Origin: an uncultured Eubacteriales bacterium
Lineage (GTDB): Bacteria; Bacillota; Clostridia; Oscillospirales; Oscillospiraceae
NCBI GenBank assembly: GCA_900551495.1
Contig: URWG01000088.1
Span: forward strand, 1 to 7,714
Direction: 5' to 3'
Length of the DNA: 7,714 bases
Position numbers and translations under genes: made by a program. Below the pieces are notes generated by a model. That model worked only from the letters and a program-made list of their open reading frames with translations. It was not told the origin of the DNA and made no database searches. Below are positions 1 to 5,955 of this stretch, one piece after another. How positions within the stretch are numbered: the stretch's first letter is position 1; every line of letters begins with the position of its first letter.

Positions 1-19
1 CGCTGTATCCGCCACAGGC

Positions 20-148
20 GGCGCTCGCAAACGTCCCCCCTTACACAGGGGAGCCATTGAGCGGCGCTCGCAAACGTCCTCCCTTACACAGGGGAGCCAA
101 TATGCGGTGTTCGCACTTCCTACCCTTTGCACGAGGGGAGCCGATCGC
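20..148. repeat. Tandem 43-bp repeat array with TTACACAGGGGAG core
   Basis: Three consecutive units of exactly 43 bp begin at 20, 63 and 106. Each starts with GGCGCTCGCAAACGTC or a variant and carries the core CTTACACAGGGGAGCC (cores at 40-53 and 83-96). The third unit is degenerate (CCTTTGCACGAGGGGAGCC), and a further decayed piece follows to about 181. There are no unique spacers and no credible gene. The same core recurs at 4912-4989 and, inverted, at 6949-7002, so this is a dispersed intergenic repeat family. The array may continue past the left edge. Its function is unknown. Confidence 0.85.
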
Positions 149-158
149 CGCACGCACA

Positions 159-196
159 AATGCGGAAAACAGGGGAGAGCCCCCGTTTTCCGTATT
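159..196. repeat. Long imperfect hairpin downstream of pth
   Basis: GGAAAACAGGGG (164-175) pairs with CCCCCGTTTTCC (180-191) around a 4-nt loop. The single mismatch becomes a G-U pair in minus-strand RNA, and the stem extends outward to about 159/196. It lies 80-115 bp past the pth stop. No T-run follows it on the minus strand, so it is not a canonical terminator. It could stabilise or process the 3' end of the prs-pth mRNA (inference). Confidence 0.5.
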
Positions 197-210
197 CTGT
201 GACGTTATTC

Positions 211-250
211 GTCAAAATCGCTTAAAATCGTTCAAAAATCGCTCAAACGA
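211..250. repeat. Short 10-11-bp tandem repeat (AAAATCG type)
   Basis: Three direct copies of AAAATCG occur at 214-220, 224-230 and 235-241, with a decayed fourth to 250. The period is 10 then 11 bp. In minus-strand RNA this gives a U-rich stretch just behind pth. No function can be assigned. Confidence 0.5.
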
Positions 251-272
251 CAAAAACCGACGCCGAATTCGC

Positions 273-866
273 TCATTTTGCGCCGTTAAAACGATTCGCG
301 GCGCTCGGAACGCCGTCCGAGATCACGGCAAGCGCTGCCTCCCCTGCGCGTTCCACGGCGGGGGCAAGCAGCTTTTCCTCCGATGCGGAGAAATTCGACA
401 GCACCCAATCCGCAAGCTCGTAATCGGGGTGCGGCTTTGCGCCGACGCCGATCTTGACCCGCGGGAAGGACTGCGAATTCAGCCCGCCGATGATGGATTT
501 TATGCCGTTATGTCCGCCGGCAGAGCCGTCCGCGCGAACACGCAGTCGCCCGACATCGAGCGAAATATCGTCGAAGATCACGAGCACGCGCTCCGGCGGG
601 AGCTTATAAAATCGCGCGGCATCCATCACGGACAGACCGGAGTTGTTCATAAATGTCTGGGGCTTGAGCAGAATGAGTTTTTTGCCCTCAAACACTGCCT
701 GACCGTACAGACCCCGAAATTTTACGCGGTCGATTTTCGCACCGAGGCGCTTTGCCAGCGCGTCAACGGCGCGAAAACCGACATTATGGCGGGTTTTTTC
801 GTAGTTTTTGTCGGGGTTTCCCAGACCGACGATCAGCCAATCGCAGGCAGGCTTTCGAAACAGCAT
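273..866 (-). CDS. pth: Peptidyl-tRNA hydrolase (Pth)
   Basis: This 197-residue protein hydrolyses the ester bond of peptidyl-tRNAs released from stalled ribosomes in the cytoplasm, recycling tRNA. The family signatures are present in order: LIVGLGNP near the N-terminus, then TRHNVGF with catalytic His27 (equivalent to E. coli His20), PQTFMNNSG with Asn74, the FDD acidic site around Asp99, and GSAGGHNGIKSI with Asn120. Length is normal for bacterial Pth. The ATG overlaps the prs stop as TGATG and has no convincing Shine-Dalgarno sequence, so translation probably depends on coupling to prs. A prs-then-pth order is common in Firmicutes, where this gene was also named spoVC in Bacillus. Family identity is secure. 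The start could be a few codons off, because MLFRKPACD is a slightly long N-terminal extension. Confidence 0.96.
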   Translation of the reverse strand: MLFRKPACDWLIVGLGNPDKNYEKTRHNVGFRAVDALAKRLGAKIDRVKFRGLYGQAVFEGKKLILLKPQTFMNNSGLSVMDAARFYKLPPERVLVIFDDISLDVGRLRVRADGSAGGHNGIKSIIGGLNSQSFPRVKIGVGAKPHPDYELADWVLSNFSASEEKLLAPAVERAGEAALAVISDGVPSAANRFNGAK

Positions 867-1831
867 CAGAACAGGCTGGAGATGGATGTCTCGTTATAGA
901 TACGCGTGATCGCCTTTGCAAAGGTCGGCGCGGCGTCAAGCTGGCGGATCTTCCGACCGGTGTAGCCCGCAGGCAGCGGAATGGTGTTCAGAAGCATCAG
1001 CTCGTCGATGCAGCTTTCCTCCACACGATTGAGGGCGGGGTCGGACAGCACGCCGTGCGAGGCGCAGGCGTATACAGCCTTGGCTTTGCCGATGGTTTTG
1101 ATGGCTTCGGCGGCATTGCACAGCGAGCCGGCGGTGTCCACGATGTCGTCAAAGAGGATACAGGTCTTGCCCTCGACGTCGCCGATGACGTTCATGACCT
1201 CGCACATATTCGCGCGCTGGCGGCGCTTATCGACGATGGCAAGTCCCATGTGCATCTTCGCGGCGAAGGCGCGGGAGCGTGCCACGGAGCCGACATCCGG
1301 CGAAACAACGCAAAAATCGTCGTGATTGTAGACATTTTCGTCAAATTTAGACATATAATAGCGCACGAAAAGCGGATTGCCGACCAGATGATCGACGGGA
1401 ATATCAAAGAAGCCCTGAATCTGCGCGGCGTGGAGGTCCATCGTCAGAACGCGGTCGGCGCCTGCCTCGGTGATAAGGTTTGCCACGAGCTTTGCGGAGA
1501 TCGGGTCGCGTCCCTTCGCCTTGCGGTCCTGCCGCGCATAGCCGAAGTAGGGAATGACGGCGGTGATGCGGCCGGCGGAGGCGCGGCGGAACGCGTCAAT
1601 CATAATCAGCAGCTCCATCAGATTGTTGTTGACGGGCTTGCAGGTGGACTGCACGACAAAAACATCGCAGCCGCGAACGGTCTCGTTGATGGAAACGGAA
1701 ATCTCTCCATCGGCGAAGGCGGTAACGGTGCTGTTGCCGAGATCAAGACCCAGCTCGGTGCAAATTCCGCGGGCAAAGGGCAGATTGGAGTTCGCGCTGA
1801 AAATCTTTATCTCTTTTCCGTGTGCGATCAT
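866..1831 (-). CDS. prs: Ribose-phosphate pyrophosphokinase (PRPP synthetase)
   Basis: This 321-residue enzyme makes PRPP from ribose-5-phosphate and ATP, feeding purine, pyrimidine, histidine, tryptophan and NAD synthesis in the cytosol. Class I hallmarks are visible: the flexible ATP loop PYFGYARQDRK (94-104), DLH at 132-134, SPDVGS (177-182), VDKRR (200-204), the PRPP-binding loop FDDIVDTAGS (227-236), and the usual C-terminal end ISSLF. Length is typical. The ATG at 1831 is preceded by AAGAGGT with 8-nt spacing. A promoter with a consensus -10 lies at 1921-1949, giving an untranslated leader of roughly 80 nt that contains two small inverted repeats (GCGGC/GCCGC and GAGCC/GGCTC). The gene is followed by pth with a 1-base overlap, so the two form one operon. 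Confidence 0.97.
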   Translation of the reverse strand: MIAHGKEIKIFSANSNLPFARGICTELGLDLGNSTVTAFADGEISVSINETVRGCDVFVVQSTCKPVNNNLMELLIMIDAFRRASAGRITAVIPYFGYARQDRKAKGRDPISAKLVANLITEAGADRVLTMDLHAAQIQGFFDIPVDHLVGNPLFVRYYMSKFDENVYNHDDFCVVSPDVGSVARSRAFAAKMHMGLAIVDKRRQRANMCEVMNVIGDVEGKTCILFDDIVDTAGSLCNAAEAIKTIGKAKAVYACASHGVLSDPALNRVEESCIDELMLLNTIPLPAGYTGRKIRQLDAAPTFAKAITRIYNETSISSLF

Positions 1832-1920
1832 GTTAGAGTACCTCTTATTTTTCCGAGCCGTGGCTCAAATTCAACAAAGTATCCCGCGCGGCAGACAAAA
1901 CGCCGCAGTTATCCAACATC

Positions 1921-1949
1921 ATTATATCAGATGAATTGCGATTCGTCCA
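1921..1949 (-). promoter_or_regulatory. Sigma-A promoter of prs-pth, extended -10
   Basis: On the minus strand a perfect TATAAT (1926-1921) is preceded by TGA, giving a TGnTATAAT extended -10. A TGGACG -35 (1949-1944) lies exactly 17 bp upstream. It is the only strong promoter between the aminotransferase and prs, and the predicted start near 1914 fits the prs leader. Confidence 0.8.
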
Positions 1950-2005
1950 CCGCTTTTCCCGAAGAAAGCAAACAAATTCCATGCAATTTTTCCTTTCTTT
2001 TTTGT

Positions 2006-2038
2006 AGAAAAAGCGGCGACCCGAGCTACAGGTCGCCG
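2006..2038 (-). terminator. Rho-independent terminator downstream of the aminotransferase
   Basis: On the minus strand CGGCGACC pairs perfectly with GGTCGCCG across a 9-nt loop (2038-2014) and is followed by CTTTTTC (2013-2007). It lies about 230 nt past the aminotransferase stop and upstream of the prs promoter. It therefore separates the two units, or ends a separate RNA from the intergenic region. Confidence 0.65.
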
Positions 2039-2042
2039 TAAC

Positions 2043-2259
2043 AGTCGTTCAAAACGATCCAATGAAAAGTTTCGGAGGGAGGAAAAGTGTGAAAGGGAAC
2101 CGTCAGGGTTCTCTTTCGCGTTCAATCGCTCCGCCGCAGCGGACAAAATTGCAAAACAATCGCCATTTTTTCTGTTTTGCAATTTTGAAGGCAGCTTATT
2201 CAAAAGGCGATTGAGACTTTTGAATAAGCTGAAGCGGCGACCCAAGCCACGGGCCGCCG
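2043..2259. other. Gene-free intergenic region packed with stem-loops
   Basis: I see no convincing gene in 1832-2266. Back-to-back inverted repeats fill it: 2091-2117 (GAAAGGGAACC / GGTTCTCTTTC), 2130-2143 (TCCGC/GCGGA), 2144-2187 (perfect 15-bp arms CAAAATTGCAAAACA / TGTTTTGCAATTTTG), 2192-2231 (perfect 15-bp arms CAGCTTATTCAAAAG / CTTTTGAATAAGCTG) and 2235-2259 (9-bp GC-rich stem, best on the minus strand). A 50-codon open frame on the plus strand (2062-2214, ATG or GTG with SD-like GGAGGGAGG) simply reads through these hairpins. The region could be a structured 3' UTR, a small RNA or a repetitive element. Confidence 0.7.
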
Positions 2260-2266
2260 CCGACAT

Positions 2267-3544
2267 TCACGAAAGCCCGAGCTTTTCCAGCGCGGCAAGG
2301 CGCAGACAGAGGCAGAAGATCTCCATCGCCTGCTCCAGCTCCCCGACGGGCGGGAAGCTCGGCGCGATACGGATGTTGCTGTCCGCGGGGTCGATGCCGT
2401 AGGGGAAGGTCGCGCCGGCAGCCGTCATCACAACGCCCGCCTCCGCACAGAGCGCCAGCACCCGCTTCGCCGTCCCCGCCATCGCGTTGCAGGAGACGAA
2501 GTAGCCGCCCGTCGGACGCGTCCATTCGGCGATCCCGAGCGGGGCGATCTGCGTCTCCAGCGCGTCGAGCACCGCTTTGAATTTCGGCGCGAGGATAGCG
2601 GCGTGCCGGCGCATCAGCTCGAGCGTGTGCGCCTTGTCGCGCAGGAAACGGACGTGGCGAAGCTGGTTCACCTTGTCATAGCTGATGGTCTGCACGGCGA
2701 TCAGGCTCTGCAAATACTTCTGATTTTCAATCGACGATGCCATGACCGCCACGCCTGCGCCGGGGAAGGTGATCTTCGAGGTCGAGGCAAATTCATATAC
2801 CATATCGGGATTTCCCGCGTCGCGGCAGAGGGTCAGCATGTCGCGGAACGGGACAAAATCGCCGAAAACCTCATGGAGGCAGTATGCGTTATCCCACATC
2901 AGCGCGAAATCCGGCGCGGCGGGACGGAGCGCGGCGATCCGATCGACGGTGCGGTCGGAATAGACGATGCCGTCGGGGTTGGAGTACTTCGGGACGCACC
3001 ACATACCCTTCACGGCGGGGTCCCTCACCGCCGCCTCAACCGCGTCCATGTCGGGACCGTCGGCGGTCATGGGGATTGTGATCAGTTCCATGCCGAATGA
3101 CTGCGAGATGCGGAAATGGCGGTCGTAGCCGGGGGCGGGGCAGAGAAATTTGACGATCGGCTCCTTCGACCACGGGCGCTCGGAACGGCGCAGCCCGTGG
3201 GTGTATGCCTTGGCGATCAGATCGTACATCAGCGACAGGCTCGCGTTGCCGCCGACAAAAATTTCCTCGGGCTTTGTTCCCAGCAGCTCGGCAAACAGAC
3301 GCTTCGCCGACGGAAGTCCGCTGACCTCGCCGTAGTTGCGTACGTCAAGCGTGTCGTCGAAGCAGTCCGACGGGCCGGACAGCGCGGTCAGGATACCGCT
3401 CACAAGGTCGAGCTGCTGACGCGAGGGCTTCCCACGCGCCATGTTAAGATTCAGGTGCAGCGCCTTGCGGCGCTCGAATTCTTTCAGCATCGCGGCATAC
3501 TCCGCCCGCCGCTCCTCCGGTGTAAGCAGTTTGTAAGGTTTCAT
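2267..3544 (-). CDS. PLP-dependent aspartate-type aminotransferase
   Basis: This 425-residue fold-type I aminotransferase resembles the divergent aspartate aminotransferase subgroup (Asp_aminotransf family). It moves an amino group between an amino acid, probably aspartate or a relative, and 2-oxoglutarate in the cytosol. Visible features are the phosphate-site GGNAS (98-102), YSNPDG with the ring-contacting Asn189, WDNAY with Asp218, the Schiff-base Lys257 in TSKITFPGAG, and the carboxylate-binding arginine in NIRIAPS (Arg392). I chose the ATG at 3544 because AAAGGA lies about 10 nt upstream; an in-frame ATG 15 codons earlier has no ribosome site. No convincing promoter is visible in the 87-bp gap after the lipoprotein terminator, so it may rely on read-through or a weak promoter. 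Exact substrate is inferred from family only. Confidence 0.88.
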   Translation of the reverse strand: MKPYKLLTPEERRAEYAAMLKEFERRKALHLNLNMARGKPSRQQLDLVSGILTALSGPSDCFDDTLDVRNYGEVSGLPSAKRLFAELLGTKPEEIFVGGNASLSLMYDLIAKAYTHGLRRSERPWSKEPIVKFLCPAPGYDRHFRISQSFGMELITIPMTADGPDMDAVEAAVRDPAVKGMWCVPKYSNPDGIVYSDRTVDRIAALRPAAPDFALMWDNAYCLHEVFGDFVPFRDMLTLCRDAGNPDMVYEFASTSKITFPGAGVAVMASSIENQKYLQSLIAVQTISYDKVNQLRHVRFLRDKAHTLELMRRHAAILAPKFKAVLDALETQIAPLGIAEWTRPTGGYFVSCNAMAGTAKRVLALCAEAGVVMTAAGATFPYGIDPADSNIRIAPSFPPVGELEQAMEIFCLCLRLAALEKLGLS

Positions 3545-3620
3545 AATATCTGCATCCTTTCGGGAAAAATATGCTGTTTCGGGCGGCATCGTCTGCCGCT
3601 CGCAGGGCTCGGCAGCATCA

Positions 3621-3643
3621 GTAAAAACGCGTTACGAAACGCG
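3621..3643 (-). terminator. Terminator overlapping the lipoprotein stop codon
   Basis: On the minus strand CGCGTT (3643-3638), a 4-nt loop TCGT, AACGCG (3633-3628) and TTTTT (3627-3623) form a compact intrinsic terminator. The TAA stop of the lipoprotein gene spans the loop and the start of the right arm. It ends the thioesterase-lipoprotein transcript. Confidence 0.7.
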
Positions 3644-4039
3644 CAAAAAATGCGAATCGCCCTCGTCGTCGGCCAGAAACAGCTCCCGACCGTCGATCCG
3701 AAATTCATACGTTACGGTATACGGCTCATTGACGCCCTCGCTGATCTCACACAGAAGTGTGTGACCGCTGACGGTAAAGCTGCCGCAGACGGTCGGCGTC
3801 TCCGTGCCGCGATATATCGCATAGGCGGATAGCGTGCCATCCTCGTTAAATGTAAATGTCTCCGTCATGTCCAGCTCGCCGCCGGAGGCGCTCGTCCAGG
3901 TGCCGATCAGCTCCGCGGGGATGAAATCGGTGTCCGTCGCCTCATCGGTCGGCGCGGTCGTTTCGGTCGGTGTGCCGCCCGCGCAGCCGCTGCAGCAGAG
4001 CAGCAGGATCAGCAGGATCGGAATCATGTAACGTTTCAT
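3632..4039 (-). CDS. Small lipoprotein with lipocalin-like domain
   Basis: This 135-residue protein has a lipoprotein signal peptide: MKRY, a hydrophobic run IPILLILLL, then CCSGC. Cys19 is the likely lipidated residue, although position -3 is Cys rather than the usual Leu. A Thr/Glu/Asp-rich linker (about 23-36) follows. The rest reads like a small beta-barrel (LIGTWTS, TFTFNEDGTLSAY, TYEFRIDGRELFL), reminiscent of lipocalin-like domains, so it is probably anchored outside the membrane. Its ligand is unknown. The ATG at 4039 has AGGGAGG just upstream and overlaps the thioesterase stop as ATGA, so the two are co-translated. An alternative start 7 codons upstream lies inside the thioesterase gene and is less likely. 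Confidence 0.8.
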   Translation of the reverse strand: MKRYMIPILLILLLCCSGCAGGTPTETTAPTDEATDTDFIPAELIGTWTSASGGELDMTETFTFNEDGTLSAYAIYRGTETPTVCGSFTVSGHTLLCEISEGVNEPYTVTYEFRIDGRELFLADDEGDSHFLRVS

Positions 4040-4704
4040 ATATCCTCCCTCCGCAGCCACAGGCGAAAGCTCACCTCGCCGCTATCCTTCACGCCCTGCA
4101 CGAAAAAGTCGGGCGCGGCTTGCAAATGCAGGGTCTCCCCCGCAAAGCACTCCCTGTCAAATTGCACATCCAAAGCGGTGCAGCCCGTCGGAGCGAGCGC
4201 CTCGGCGTGCCGAATGTAGCGGACGTTGTTCAGATGACCGTTGCCGTCGATCTCGTCCGGCGCAATTCGCCACTGCGCACGCTCGGTCAGCACGGCGGGG
4301 AGCGACGGACGGAGCGGAAGCGCGGTGCGTTCGGGCGTCGGCGTCGGCAGCGTCCAAAGGCAGTCGATGTGCCGCAGATTGACGATTTTTCGCCTTTCGG
4401 CATCGACCAGCACCCAGGACTGCACGGCGGTGCCGACCGTCTCGTCACCGTCGAGGATCGTATAGTCGCGGACGCTGAGCGTTGCCGTCGGGCGGCGCAG
4501 AAAGGTCTCGATGCGCGGGCGCTCGATCGGCAGACGCGTCAGACGCACGCCGCACCGCACCAGCATCCAAAGGCAGCCGTAGTCGCGCAGCATTCGATCG
4601 TGGTCAATGTGCAGCGCCTCGCTGTGGTCGATCGCGGCATCCTGTAATGCGGTAACCGCGTCCGACATTGTGCAGATCGGCGCGGCAGAAATTGAGAAAA
4701 TCAT
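4036..4704 (-). CDS. Acyl-ACP thioesterase (double hotdog)
   Basis: This 222-residue protein matches the FatA/FatB-like bacterial acyl-ACP thioesterases, which hydrolyse acyl-ACP to free fatty acid plus ACP in the cytosol. The N-terminal hotdog has the GCLWMLVRCGV segment and QSWVLVDAERRKIVNL. The C-terminal hotdog has the signature D153-G-N155-G-H157-L-N-N-V-R-Y, matching the Asp/Asn/His catalytic motif of plant FatB, followed by R-E185-C186, which corresponds to the FatB Glu/Cys pair. I chose the ATG at 4704 because GGAGG lies 8 nt upstream and a promoter (4730-4758) directly precedes it; an upstream in-frame ATG at 4773 would lie upstream of that promoter. Translation is coupled to the lipoprotein gene by ATGA. 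A role in adjusting membrane lipids or releasing fatty acids is inference. Confidence 0.9.
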   Translation of the reverse strand: MIFSISAAPICTMSDAVTALQDAAIDHSEALHIDHDRMLRDYGCLWMLVRCGVRLTRLPIERPRIETFLRRPTATLSVRDYTILDGDETVGTAVQSWVLVDAERRKIVNLRHIDCLWTLPTPTPERTALPLRPSLPAVLTERAQWRIAPDEIDGNGHLNNVRYIRHAEALAPTGCTALDVQFDRECFAGETLHLQAAPDFFVQGVKDSGEVSFRLWLRREDI

Positions 4705-4729
4705 GGATGGCTCCTCCGTAATTTCCCCT

Positions 4730-4758
4730 ATTCTACCACGCCGAACCGCGCAAATCAA
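4730..4758 (-). promoter_or_regulatory. Sigma-A promoter of the thioesterase-lipoprotein operon
   Basis: On the minus strand TTGATT (4758-4753), a 17-bp spacer and TAGAAT (4735-4730) sit about 25 bp upstream of the thioesterase ATG. The -10 differs from consensus at one base. Confidence 0.7.
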
Positions 4759-4803
4759 TAGAGTTTTCCGCATTGATAAAATTGTAGATTGCTTCGCCCG
4801 CCG

Positions 4804-4994
4804 CGTGCAGGCAGTATCGTCAAGTGAACAGTGAACAGTGAAGAATGGCGGTGTGCCTGCGGCACGGATTAAAAAATGTCAACCCCTCAGTCAGCTTCGC
4901 CGACAGCTCCCCTTACACAGGGGAGCCTTTGGCGCAAACCTCGCTTACACAGGGGAGTTTTAGGCGCAAACCTCGCTTACACAGGGGAGCCTTT
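4804..4994. repeat. Composite intergenic repeat, left copy
   Basis: From the outer end inward this contains: a 17-bp terminal block CGTGCAGGCAGTATCGT (4804-4820); three 7-bp units AGTGAAC/AGTGAAG (4823-4843); a small hairpin GTGCC TGC GGCAC (4854-4866); a conserved 33-bp block (4877-4909, beginning TGTCAACCCCTCAG); and three copies of CTTACACAGGGGAG at 4912, 4944 and 4976 with exact 32-bp spacing. The first copy forms the perfect hairpin GCTCCCC TTACACA GGGGAGC (4906-4926). The array stops six bases before the TadA stop codon. An inverted copy lies at 6919-7176; the 33-bp block is 32/33 identical. Confidence 0.88.
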
Positions 4995-5000
4995 GGAGCG

Positions 5001-5492
5001 TCAATCGGCGGCTTCGGGCTTTTTCCACGTTCGGACGGGCGGATTCTCGCGCAGACGGCGGAAAAAATCCTGCAACAGCGCCCGTGCCTCCTCCTCGCAG
5101 ACCCCCGCCGTGACGGTCGGGCGGTGATTATAGGGTAGGGCGAACAGATTTGTCAGACTGCCGCACGAGCCTGCCTTCGCGTCGGCAGCGCCGTAAACGA
5201 CGTGCGGAATTCGTGCGTTGATGATGGCACCTGCGCACATCGGGCACGGCTCAAGCGTCACATAAAGCACGCATCTCCACAGCCGCCAGCCGCCCAGCGT
5301 CCGACACGCCTCGTCGATCGCCTCCAGCTCGGCGTGAGAGAGGGCATTTTTCGCAGTCTCGCGGCGATTTCTCCCGCGCCCGACGATGCGCTCGCCGTCA
5401 GTGACCACGCAGCCCACCGGCACCTCGCCGTCGTTTGCCGCCTCCCGCGCCAATGCCAGTGCCTCCTGCATAAACCGTTCCTCGACCGTCAT
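5001..5492 (-). CDS. tadA: tRNA-specific adenosine deaminase TadA (internal start)
   Basis: The C-terminal part, read from the ATG at 5492, is a complete 163-residue TadA. This zinc enzyme converts adenosine-34 to inosine in the anticodon of tRNA-Arg(ACG) and is normally essential. Zinc and catalytic motifs are intact: HAE (His54, Glu56 proton shuttle) and PCPMCAGA (Cys83, Cys86). The N-terminal FMQEALALAREA and GEVPVGCVV segments and the SCGSLTNLF region also fit the family, and length is normal. A near-perfect SD, GGAGGTGA (5504-5497), has its GGAGG core 7 nt before this ATG, although the ATG lies inside the longer XRE frame. Free TadA is therefore probably made, alone or alongside the fusion. 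No terminator is obvious; the transcript runs straight into the repeat array at 4994. Confidence 0.92.
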   Translation of the reverse strand: MTVEERFMQEALALAREAANDGEVPVGCVVTDGERIVGRGRNRRETAKNALSHAELEAIDEACRTLGGWRLWRCVLYVTLEPCPMCAGAIINARIPHVVYGAADAKAGSCGSLTNLFALPYNHRPTVTAGVCEEEARALLQDFFRRLRENPPVRTWKKPEAAD

Positions 5493-5840
5493 GGCGTCAC
5501 CTCCGTTTTTCTCCATGATAGCCGATTTTTTGCGCTCCGTCAACCGCAAAAGCCCGTCCGTGAGCAGCGCTGCCTCCTCCGGCGACAGCGGAAGCCCCGC
5601 CTCGTTCCGTGTCCGCGCCCGCAGCGCCTCGGCGAGCCGTCTGCGGTCAACGCCGGTGAGCAGGTAGTCGGTGCTGACACCGAACAGCGCCGCGATCGCC
5701 ACCAAAAGCTCGGCGGTCGGCACGCGGCGTCCCTGCTCGTACATCCCGACGGCGCTCGGGCTGATCTGTAACGCAGCCGCAAGCTCCCGCTGTGACAGCT
5801 TCAATTGCCGCCGCAGCAGCGCGATCCGATTCCCCAGCAT
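5001..5840 (-). CDS. XRE-family HTH domain fused in frame to TadA
   Basis: One uninterrupted frame of 279 residues. Residues 1-62 are a typical XRE/Cro-type HTH (NRIALLRRQLKLSQRELAAA, then ISPSAVGMYEQGRRVP and FGVSTDYLLTG), a DNA-binding repressor fold. Residues 63-116 form a charged helical linker (RRRLAEALRARTRNE, SPEEAALLTDGLLRLTERKK). Residues 117-279 are a full-length TadA. The ATG at 5840 has GGGAGG 11 nt upstream and begins at the normal start of an XRE domain; a weak extended -10 (TGGTACGGT, TACGGT at 5873-5868) may drive it. It is divergent from the small-gene cassette, with palindromes between them. Either this is a true regulator-enzyme fusion, or two proteins are made through the internal TadA start, or an indel removed a stop between two coupled genes. 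Both domains are clear; how they are translated is not. Confidence 0.75.
   Translation of the reverse strand: MLGNRIALLRRQLKLSQRELAAALQISPSAVGMYEQGRRVPTAELLVAIAALFGVSTDYLLTGVDRRRLAEALRARTRNEAGLPLSPEEAALLTDGLLRLTERKKSAIMEKNGGDAMTVEERFMQEALALAREAANDGEVPVGCVVTDGERIVGRGRNRRETAKNALSHAELEAIDEACRTLGGWRLWRCVLYVTLEPCPMCAGAIINARIPHVVYGAADAKAGSCGSLTNLFALPYNHRPTVTAGVCEEEARALLQDFFRRLRENPPVRTWKKPEAAD
5497..5504 (-). promoter_or_regulatory. Internal ribosome binding site for TadA
   Basis: GGAGGTGA on the minus strand matches the 16S rRNA 3' end for 8 consecutive bases at optimal spacing. It lies in codons for Asn-Gly-Gly-Asp of the XRE linker. It argues for independent or coupled initiation of TadA. Confidence 0.75.
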
Positions 5841-5873
5841 ATTCCCCTGTGCCTCCCTTTCGCACCTACCGTA

Positions 5874-5886
5874 CCACAAAATGTGG
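5874..5886. promoter_or_regulatory. Palindrome CCACA-AAA-TGTGG upstream of the XRE start
   Basis: A perfect 5-bp inverted repeat with a 3-bp centre lies 34 bp before the XRE ATG and overlaps the weak extended -10 proposed for it. It is a possible autoregulatory operator; the sequence alone cannot show that. Confidence 0.3.
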
Positions 5887-5926
5887 GGCAGTTTTTGCGA
5901 TTTTCGGACGAAAACGAAAAAAGTTC

Positions 5927-5955
5927 TTGACATCACACGGTGCGTGTAGTACACT
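5927..5955 (+). promoter_or_regulatory. Sigma-A promoter of the small-gene cassette
   Basis: A perfect -35 TTGACA (5927-5932), a 17-bp spacer and TACACT (5950-5955, 4/6 to TATAAT). It faces away from the XRE-TadA gene and toward the small genes at 6099-6707, predicting a start near 5962 and a leader of about 137 nt. Confidence 0.75.

Noticed and set aside
20..148. CRISPR array
   Set aside because: Units are contiguous 43-bp repeats without unique spacers, the core recurs at other loci with other periods, and no cas gene is present.
752..2041. Long plus-strand frame opposite prs
   Set aside because: It is antisense to a clear prs gene, has no family motifs, and runs through the structured intergenic gap.
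2062..2214. 50-codon plus-strand frame with SD-like GGAGGGAGG
   Set aside because: The SD-like site precedes only an internal GTG, the coding part is made of inverted repeats, and no promoter is evident. Kept only as a note in the intergenic feature.
1922..2266. 114-codon minus-strand frame in the prs/aminotransferase gap
   Set aside because: It reads through consecutive hairpins and the duplicated GC-rich stem, shows no recognisable domain and overlaps the prs promoter.
4845..5138. Plus-strand frames containing repeated TQGS/TGEP residues
   Set aside because: They are translations of the 32-bp repeat plus antisense tadA.
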